The translations under genes and the position numbers were made by a program. From Salibacteraceae bacterium (GTDB lineage Bacteria; Bacteroidota; Bacteroidia; Flavobacteriales_G; Salibacteraceae): a DNA stretch of 64,000 bases. Shown one piece after another: positions 59,025-64,000 of the stretch (position 1 is the stretch's first letter; the number at the start of each line of letters is the position of its first letter). The notes beneath the pieces are model-generated. The model did not search any database and was not told the origin of the DNA. It saw only the letters and a program-made list of their open reading frames with translations. Where the stretch lies: the NCBI GenBank assembly GCA_018401875.1, contig JAGYJZ010000003.1, forward strand, positions 1 to 64,000, written 5' to 3'.

Positions 59025-61169
59025 TTAAGGATTAGTAGTTACGGCTTTATCGTCACTTTCAATGTCTGTTCCGAGGCGTTGCAAGTAGGCTATTAAAGCA
59101 ATTATTTCGCGGTTCTGAGAAACTTCAATTCCAGACGCCATAAGGTCATCAGCAATTTCTGCCGATTGCGCTTCAAGGTCCATCATGGCTTGTTTTTCAT
59201 ATCCTTCTGGATAAGGAACCCCCAATGTTCTCATGGCGTTTATTTTAGCTTCCAAATCACTCACATCGAGCTCTTGATCAATCATCCAAGGATATGGAGG
59301 CATGATTGAACCTGGCGACATCGTGCGCGGGTCGAGCATGTGGTTGTAGTGCCAACTGTTTGGTTTGCGCAATTTAGCGCCGCCTTCACGCGCTAAGTCT
59401 GGACCGGTTCGTTTTGATCCCCAAAGGAATGGGTGATCGTACACAAATTCACCAGCTTTTGAATATTCGCCATAGCGCTCTGTTTCGCTTCTAAACGGAC
59501 GAATCATTTGTGAGTGGCAGTTGTTGCACCCTTCGCGGATGTACAAGTCGCGGCCTTCCAATTCAAGTGGCGTGTAAGGCTTAACGCTGCTGATGGTAGG
59601 AATGTTAGACTTCACCAAACCTGTAGGTATAATCTCGATCAACCCACCGATTGATACTGCCACAATGGCGAGCACCATAAGCATAAGCGGCTTACGCTCG
59701 ATGGCTCGGTGCCAGTATTCGCCTGAATGTGGTGTGAAGGTTGGAGAAAGCGCTGGTGCTTGCGCTTCTTCGTTGGCGATGAATGATCCGCTTTTGGCTG
59801 TCATCATCAAGTTGTAAACCATCACCAACACACCGATGATGTAAATCAATCCACCAAATGCGCGCATGGCATACATTGGGATAAGCTGCGTTACTGTTTC
59901 CAAGAAGTTTGGATAAGCCAAGAATCCATCTGGAGTGAATTCTTTCCACATTAAACTTTGGGTGAATCCAGCCCAATAAAGCGGAATGGCGTAGAAAATG
60001 ATTCCCAGTGTGCCGATCCAAAAGTGGAAGTTGGCCAGTTTCATTGAATAAAGTTTCGTGTCCCACATTTTTGGGATGAGGAAGTAAAGCATACCGAAGG
60101 TTAAGAAACCATTCCACCCAAGGCCGCCAATGTGCACGTGGGCAATTGTCCAGTCGGTGAAGTGGCTGATGGCGTTCACGCTTTTCAGCGACATCATCGG
60201 TCCTTCAAACGTTGTCATACCATAGCACGTGATGGCTACCACCATAAACTTCAATACTGCACTATCGCGCACTTTGTCCCAAGCACCGCGCAGCGTTAAA
60301 AGACCGTTGAGCATACCGCCCCACGATGGTGCAATAAGCATGATCGAAAATACTACTCCGAGTGATTGAGCCCAGTCTGGCAATGAAGTGTAAAGCAAGT
60401 GGTGAGGACCTGCCCAGATGTAAATAAAGATCAACGCCCAAAAGTGAATGATGGAAAGGCGGTAAGAATACACCGGACGATTGGCGGCTTTTGGCACGAA
60501 GTAGTACATCAATCCGAGGTAAGGCGTAGTCAAGAAAAACGCTACTGCGTTGTGACCATACCACCATTGCACGAGCGCGTCTTGCACACCGGCATACCAG
60601 CTGTAGCTCTTCATGAATGAAACAGGAAGTTCAAAAGAATTGAAGATGTGAAGAATGGCAACAGTGACGAATGTGGCGATGTAAAACCAAATAGCCACGT
60701 AAATGTGGCGCTCTCTTCGCTTCACCAGTGTCATGATCATGTTTAAACCAAACACTACCCAAATGAGGGCAATGGCAATGTCGATCGGCCATTCTAATTC
60801 AGCGTATTCTTTACTTGTGGTGTAGCCTAATGGAAGGGTTATTACTGCCGAGAGAATGATCAGTTGCCAGCCCCAAAAGTTGATGTTGGAGAGCATATCG
60901 CTCCACATCCTGGTTTTCAGCAAGCGTTGTAAAGAGTAATAAACCCCAGCGAAAATTCCATTGCCAACGAAAGCGAAGATCACTGCGTTGGTATGCAGTG
61001 GACGAATCCGCCCGAAGGTGATCCATTGCAATCCGGCATTGAGCTCGGGAAAAACGAGTTGAAGTGCTGCGGTTAGACCAACGAGCATTCCAATTACACC
61101 AAAGACAACCGTTGCAATTAAAAACTTGCGTACGATGCCATTGTCATAGCTAAACTTTTCCATTTCCAT
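59025..61169 (-). CDS. ccoNO: cbb3-type cytochrome c oxidase, fused CcoN-CcoO subunits
   Basis: A 714-residue fusion of the catalytic subunit I and the haem c subunit II. The CcoN part (about 1-460) has twelve helices: His59 (PLHTN) for low-spin haem, the cross-linked pair His206/Tyr203 (WWYGHNAV), His256-His257 (AGPHHLLY) for CuB, and His344/His346 (AHVHIGG). The CcoO part (about 490-714) has one haem c motif CNNCH (548-552). All ligands are present, so a working high-affinity oxidase is expected. The ccoN/ccoO fusion is typical of Bacteroidota. Start may be Met1 or Met3; it overlaps the end of ccoS by about 50 bases. Confidence 0.96.
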   Translation of the reverse strand: MEMEKFSYDNGIVRKFLIATVVFGVIGMLVGLTAALQLVFPELNAGLQWITFGRIRPLHTNAVIFAFVGNGIFAGVYYSLQRLLKTRMWSDMLSNINFWGWQLIILSAVITLPLGYTTSKEYAELEWPIDIAIALIWVVFGLNMIMTLVKRRERHIYVAIWFYIATFVTVAILHIFNSFELPVSFMKSYSWYAGVQDALVQWWYGHNAVAFFLTTPYLGLMYYFVPKAANRPVYSYRLSIIHFWALIFIYIWAGPHHLLYTSLPDWAQSLGVVFSIMLIAPSWGGMLNGLLTLRGAWDKVRDSAVLKFMVVAITCYGMTTFEGPMMSLKSVNAISHFTDWTIAHVHIGGLGWNGFLTFGMLYFLIPKMWDTKLYSMKLANFHFWIGTLGIIFYAIPLYWAGFTQSLMWKEFTPDGFLAYPNFLETVTQLIPMYAMRAFGGLIYIIGVLVMVYNLMMTAKSGSFIANEEAQAPALSPTFTPHSGEYWHRAIERKPLMLMVLAIVAVSIGGLIEIIPTGLVKSNIPTISSVKPYTPLELEGRDLYIREGCNNCHSQMIRPFRSETERYGEYSKAGEFVYDHPFLWGSKRTGPDLAREGGAKLRKPNSWHYNHMLDPRTMSPGSIMPPYPWMIDQELDVSDLEAKINAMRTLGVPYPEGYEKQAMMDLEAQSAEIADDLMASGIEVSQNREIIALIAYLQRLGTDIESDDKAVTTNP

Positions 61170-61327
61170 AGGTTACGATTTTTGGTTTCATGATCATCAA
61201 ATAGGATGCGCACTGAAGGCGAGTAATCATCATCGTATTGATTGGTCTTTATGGCCCAAATAAAAGCGCCAAGAAAACCCAAGGCAATAATTAAGCTGAC
61301 AACTATGTGCAATATCATAACACTCAT
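61118..61327 (-). CDS. ccoS: cbb3-type oxidase assembly protein CcoS
   Basis: A 69-residue membrane protein. MSVMILHIVVSLIIALGFLGAFIWAIKTNQYDDDYSPSVRILFDD is the complete CcoS family pattern, so the start is 61327 rather than the longer frame to 61453. A non-family tail of about 25 residues continues into the ccoNO reading frame, so the genes overlap by 52 bases. CcoS is needed to insert haem and copper into CcoN. It heads the operon and carries the FNR-like box. Confidence 0.92.
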   Translation of the reverse strand: MSVMILHIVVSLIIALGFLGAFIWAIKTNQYDDDYSPSVRILFDDHETKNRNLWKWKSLAMTMASYASF

Positions 61328-61351
61328 CTGATGTAGGTATTTTAATTTGGA

Positions 61352-61359
61352 CAAAGGTG
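61352..61359 (-). promoter_or_regulatory. Probable -7 promoter element of the cco operon
   Basis: Minus-strand CACCTTTG (CAnnTTTG) ends 25 bases before the ccoS ATG. Its centre is exactly 55 bp from the FNR-like box centre. Confidence 0.45.
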
Positions 61360-61403
61360 AGCGAAGACATTTCTTTGAATTATGACTTTGGTCTGACCAA
61401 AAC

Positions 61404-61417
61404 CTGATAAAAATCAG
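61404..61417. promoter_or_regulatory. FNR-like box upstream of the cco operon
   Basis: CTGAT-AAAA-ATCAG, a perfect inverted repeat extended by one more C/G pair (61403-61418). It is the most symmetric of the three boxes and differs from the FNR consensus only at the outer bases. Confidence 0.6.
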
Positions 61418-61529
61418 GCTTGCAGTTTTTGCGCTTTGCTTCGCATCATTCATCGCTCAATTATCAATTTCATCATGGTAATCCCAAATTTTAAGTACAG
61501 CAATTTTGCAATCATGACTTCCCATTTTC

Positions 61530-61537
61530 CATCTTTG
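61530..61537 (+). promoter_or_regulatory. Possible -7 element of the S4/YwbE pair
   Basis: CATCTTTG (CAnnTTTG) ends 15 bases before the ATG at 61552. Confidence 0.35.
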
Positions 61538-61551
61538 CCCTCAACACAAAC

Positions 61552-61773
61552 ATGATGAACGCACTTTCATTCTCACTTTCAGAAGGCCATGATCATATTC
61601 AATTGGATCACCTCTTAAAAATATTAGGACTGGTGTCTTCTGGGGGCGAAGCACATCAAGTAATTGAAGAGGGCTTGGTAAGTGTGAATGATGAAGTAGA
61701 ATTGCGCAAACGCAAAAAGCTGAGGTCGGGAGATGCCGTAGTTTTCGAAGCAAACTCGGTGATTATTGAATGA
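61552..61773 (+). CDS. S4-domain RNA-binding protein
   Basis: A 73-residue protein that is almost only an S4 domain: IQLDHLLKILGLVSSGGEAHQVIEEGLVSVNDEVELRKRKKLRSGDAV, as in the small YbcJ/YaaA-type proteins that bind structured RNA. ATG 61555 is an equally likely start. Its stop overlaps the next gene by 4 bases. It diverges from the cco operon. Confidence 0.88.
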   Translation: MMNALSFSLSEGHDHIQLDHLLKILGLVSSGGEAHQVIEEGLVSVNDEVELRKRKKLRSGDAVVFEANSVIIE

Positions 61774-61970
61774 TGAACGGCCAAGAACGCGGACATATTT
61801 CGATCGGCAGTGAAGTGCATATTGTGCTTAAGAAAGACCAACGCACAGGCGCCCTCACACACGGATTTGTTGAGGCTATTTTGACCAAATCTCCTTTTCA
61901 TTCGCACGGCATAAAGGTGCGCCTTGAAGATGGGCAAGTGGGGCGTGTGAAAGAAATTCTCGGAGAATAA
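61770..61970 (+). CDS. YwbE-family protein
   Basis: A 66-residue conserved protein of the YwbE (DUF2196) family: SIGSEVHIVLKKDQRTGALTHGFVEAILTKSPFHSHGIKVRLEDGQVGRVKEIL covers nearly all of it. It has an SH3-like beta fold in predicted structure; no proven function. It overlaps the S4 gene by 4 bases (or by 1 if Met2 is the start), so the two are co-translated and may both act on RNA. Confidence 0.9.
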   Translation: MMNGQERGHISIGSEVHIVLKKDQRTGALTHGFVEAILTKSPFHSHGIKVRLEDGQVGRVKEILGE

Positions 61971-61993
61971 TCGTCTCATGCACCGCTATTATT

Positions 61994-62001
61994 TACCTTT
62001 C
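61994..62001 (+). promoter_or_regulatory. Possible -7 element of the thioesterase gene at 62006
   Basis: TACCTTTC, one base from TAnnTTTG, ends 5 bases before the ATG at 62006, implying a leaderless mRNA if used. Confidence 0.3.
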
Positions 62002-62005
62002 TGCC

Positions 62006-62557
62006 ATGGCAACAACCTTCAAACACAAGCGCGATTCTGAAGTAACCATTTCAGAACTCATGAGTCCATCTCACTCTAATTTTAGCGGAAAAATACACGG
62101 AGGATACATCCTTTCTATGATGGATTCGGTAGCCTTTGCTTGTGCCTCAAAGCACTCAGGCAATTACTGTGTTACCGCATCGGTCAATACGGTTGACTTT
62201 TTAGCCCCCATTGAGGTTGGCGAATTGGTGCCAATGAAAGCCATGGTCAATTATGTGGGCAATAGCTCAATGGTGGTAGGCATTCGCGTAGAGGCCGAAA
62301 ACATCAAGACTGGCGAAGTGAAACACTGCAATTCCAGCTATTTTACGATGGTGGCCAAGGATGACGAAGGCGAGAATGCTGAAGTTCCAGGACTGATTAT
62401 GGAAACGGCCGAAGATGTGCGTAGATTTCTCAGAAGCATAGAGCGTATGCGGGTAAAGAAACAACGTTCAACCGAATTCGGACACGATGGATTCGAACTG
62501 AAAAAACACCTCGACAAGATTCGGAAACACAAAGTAAAGGTCGAGCTCACCGCCTAA
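62006..62557 (+). CDS. Hotdog-fold acyl-CoA thioesterase
   Basis: A 183-residue acyl-CoA hydrolase of the YciA/ACOT type. SELMSPSHSNFSGKIHGGYILSMMDSVAFACASKHSG contains the active-site helix, with Asn in place and Gly-Gly before the helix; VTASVNTVDFLAPIEVGELV and SSMVVGIRVEAENIKTGEV follow, then a charged helical tail (about 140-183). It is a diverged paralogue of the thioesterase at 22540 and stands alone between the YwbE gene and the cyclophilin. Confidence 0.92.
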   Translation: MATTFKHKRDSEVTISELMSPSHSNFSGKIHGGYILSMMDSVAFACASKHSGNYCVTASVNTVDFLAPIEVGELVPMKAMVNYVGNSSMVVGIRVEAENIKTGEVKHCNSSYFTMVAKDDEGENAEVPGLIMETAEDVRRFLRSIERMRVKKQRSTEFGHDGFELKKHLDKIRKHKVKVELTA

Positions 62558-62644
62558 CCTTTAGCAAAGGTGGTCTTCAATTTCTAACTTTTAACCCCCT
62601 CCAATTCCATAAAACACTAATTTGGACGTCTTAAACCCAACACC

Positions 62645-63517
62645 ATGAAACTACTTTATATTTTACTAATAGGATGTTTTCTTTCAAGCGCGGGCCTTGC
62701 CCAAACCCAAATCATCTTTTACACCACTATGGGTGAATTTACGGTTGAGATGTCTGACTCTTTGACTCCAATCACATCTGGCAATTTTATTGACCTGACA
62801 GAGCAAGGTTATTATGATGGAATCATCTTTCACCGTGTGATCGATAATTTCATGATTCAAGGTGGTGACCCAACAGGCACAGGTTCTGGCGGCCCTGGAT
62901 ATACCATCGAAGATGAGTTCGACTCGACAGGTACATTGAGCAACATTCAAAAAACCATATCTATGGCCAATACCGGTGCGCCAAACAGCGGTGGAAGTCA
63001 GTTCTTTATCAATTTGGTGAACAATACTTACCTCGATTTTGACAAAGCACCACTCACTTCAAAGCATCCTGTATTTGGAATGGTCATCGAGGGCTTTGAT
63101 ATCGTTCAAGACATTGGAGATGTTGCTGTAAACGCTCAAAACAGACCCATCACGCCTGTGGTTATGGACAGTTTGAGAATTGTTAGCACAGACACCGTTG
63201 ACACCCTTCCTCCGCCTGAACCTGAAGGTATTGCATCACACGATCAAGACGCTTTTAAAACAAAGGTTTTTCCTAATCCTGTTGGTGAAACGGCTGTGAT
63301 TTCTATTGAATCAGCCCAAAGTTGTGATGCTGTGATCAGCGTAATCGACATCAACGGCCGCGTTGTGCATCAGTTCAAGCAATCGCTTCGAAAAGGGATG
63401 AATCGCATCGATTCGGAGGCCATTTCAAACGACTTTCTGAGTGCTGGCATTTACACCCTTTCCATAAAGAGTTCAGATCATTCTTCGAGAATAAAGTTTG
63501 TATCAACCGGAATGTAA
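62645..63517 (+). CDS. Secreted cyclophilin (peptidyl-prolyl isomerase) with T9SS sorting domain
   Basis: A 290-residue protein. Signal peptide to GLAQ; cyclophilin domain about 20-180, with FHRVIDNFMIQGGDPTGTGSGGPGY (containing the catalytic Arg in FHRV), ISMANTGAPNSGGSQFFINL and HPVFGMVIEGFDIV; then a T9SS type A sorting domain (about 205-290, VFPNPVGETAVISIES to IKFVSTG). It would catalyse prolyl isomerisation outside the outer membrane, an unusual place for a folding enzyme. It may help fold exported surface proteins, including the SprB-type ones here, or have another role; only the domains are seen. Confidence 0.9.
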   Translation: MKLLYILLIGCFLSSAGLAQTQIIFYTTMGEFTVEMSDSLTPITSGNFIDLTEQGYYDGIIFHRVIDNFMIQGGDPTGTGSGGPGYTIEDEFDSTGTLSNIQKTISMANTGAPNSGGSQFFINLVNNTYLDFDKAPLTSKHPVFGMVIEGFDIVQDIGDVAVNAQNRPITPVVMDSLRIVSTDTVDTLPPPEPEGIASHDQDAFKTKVFPNPVGETAVISIESAQSCDAVISVIDINGRVVHQFKQSLRKGMNRIDSEAISNDFLSAGIYTLSIKSSDHSSRIKFVSTGM

Positions 63518-63539
63518 CAGAAACTGCGCTCAAACCATT

Positions 63540-64000
63540 GTGACAGCATACGAGCTTTTAAGCAATCATCCCAACATTCAAAAGCGATCAATTACCCTTA
63601 ATCGAGGTGCGTTTTTGATTCGACAAGGTGAGGTAGAACGCGAAATCTACTTTATTCATTCCGGAGCGATTCATGCGTTTTATGTTTCAGAACACGAAGA
63701 ACACACGATTCGTTTTGGCTACAAAGACTCGTTGATCACTTCGATTCCATCGTTTTACAATGGTGCGCCATCGCACCTTTATTTGCAAGCCATTCGAAAA
63801 ACAGAAGTGACGGCTTTTTCGCGTCAGTCGTTTTTTGATGAGCTGCATCAATCAGAAGAACTGATGACGTTTTACACCAATTCACTTGAGCAGTTGGCTG
63901 CCCAGCAGATGGAGCGGGAGCTTGACTTGCTCACGTCATCACCCCACGAGCGGATTCAGCGGGTGTTGAAACGCAGTCCACAGGTTTTTCAGGAAATTCC
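63540..64000 (+). CDS. Crp/Fnr-family transcriptional regulator (partial, C-terminus off window)
   Basis: The first 153 codons from GTG 63540, open to the window end. The cyclic-nucleotide-type beta-roll is clear (RGAFLIRQGEVEREIYFIHSGAIHAFYV, then the dimer helix region); the helix-turn-helix is not yet reached. No N-terminal Cys cluster is present. It is a second Crp/FNR-type candidate for the boxes at the usp, hemN and cco promoters. No in-frame ATG gives a family-like N-terminus, so GTG is taken. Confidence 0.75.
   Translation, partial: MTAYELLSNHPNIQKRSITLNRGAFLIRQGEVEREIYFIHSGAIHAFYVSEHEEHTIRFGYKDSLITSIPSFYNGAPSHLYLQAIRKTEVTAFSRQSFFDELHQSEELMTFYTNSLEQLAAQQMERELDLLTSSPHERIQRVLKRSPQVFQEI

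Noticed and set aside
61328-61453. Extended CcoS frame
   Set aside because: The CcoS pattern begins at MSVMIL (61327); upstream residues are encoded by the promoter and FNR-like box region.
1-64000. Search for tRNA, rRNA, CRISPR arrays, insertion sequences or prophage genes
   Set aside because: No clover-leaf or rRNA-like stretches were recognised in intergenic regions, no short regularly spaced repeats, no transposase or integrase genes; the long direct repeats are coding duplications.

Overview
The window comes from a Bacteroidota chromosome, most likely a Flavobacteriales-like gliding bacterium. The evidence is two gliding genes (gldB, gldC), four proteins with type IX secretion (T9SS) C-terminal sorting domains, SprB-type repeats, a HU-CCDC81/SPOR protein, a short primary sigma factor, a fused ccoNO gene, and promoters with the Bacteroidota -7 element TAnnTTTG (here often TAnnTTCG) instead of E. 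coli-type -10 boxes. No rRNA, tRNA, CRISPR array or insertion sequence was recognised, and no gene-free stretch exceeds 300 bases.

Layout. 1-4415: partial fbp, a secreted protein, and a tyrosine-degradation pair (homogentisate dioxygenase, HPPD). 4464-9955: two tandem T9SS-exported surface proteins sharing about 1.8 kb of almost identical DNA, terminators included. 9967-21308: housekeeping genes (pfkA, a ClC channel, aspS, lgt, hemB, dprA, kdsB, HU-CCDC81/SPOR, primary sigma factor). 21455-30432: MarR, hemJ, a thioesterase, mrp plus a NifU-like scaffold, an ECF sigma factor with a membrane partner, recJ, and DAHP synthase/chorismate mutase. 30478-36392: a four-gene iron-type operon (DUF4856, imelysin, HTTM/VKGC-like, TonB receptor). 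36545-39705: gldB-gldC, a 35-aa ORF, a PorT-like barrel and nadE. 39824-47559: a ferredoxin-dependent 2-oxoacid oxidoreductase, a lipoprotein/DUF5723 pair and a T9SS protein. 47605-61327: a low-oxygen island of two universal stress proteins, a receiver-FNR fusion with a PAS kinase and a TerB-like protein, hemN, a PIN/DUF6364 module and the cbb3 oxidase operon. 61552-64000: S4 and YwbE proteins, a thioesterase, a secreted cyclophilin and a partial Crp/Fnr regulator.

Most interesting system. The low-oxygen island looks like a compact FixL-FixJ-FixK circuit. A kinase whose first PAS domain aligns without gaps to the FixL haem pocket, including the proximal His, overlaps a response regulator in which the receiver is fused to a Crp/FNR domain. 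Three promoters in the island (usp pair, hemN, ccoSNOQPG) each carry an FNR-like palindrome CTGAY-N4-ATCAK. In all three its centre lies exactly 55 bp from the centre of a -7 element, which corresponds to about -62, the class I FNR position.

Many start codons were re-chosen using promoters and family alignments (hemB, dprA, hemJ, recJ, ccoS, fixH, the PorT-like gene and others). Two genes absent from simple ORF calls were added: ccoQ (57 aa) and a 35-aa membrane peptide after gldC.
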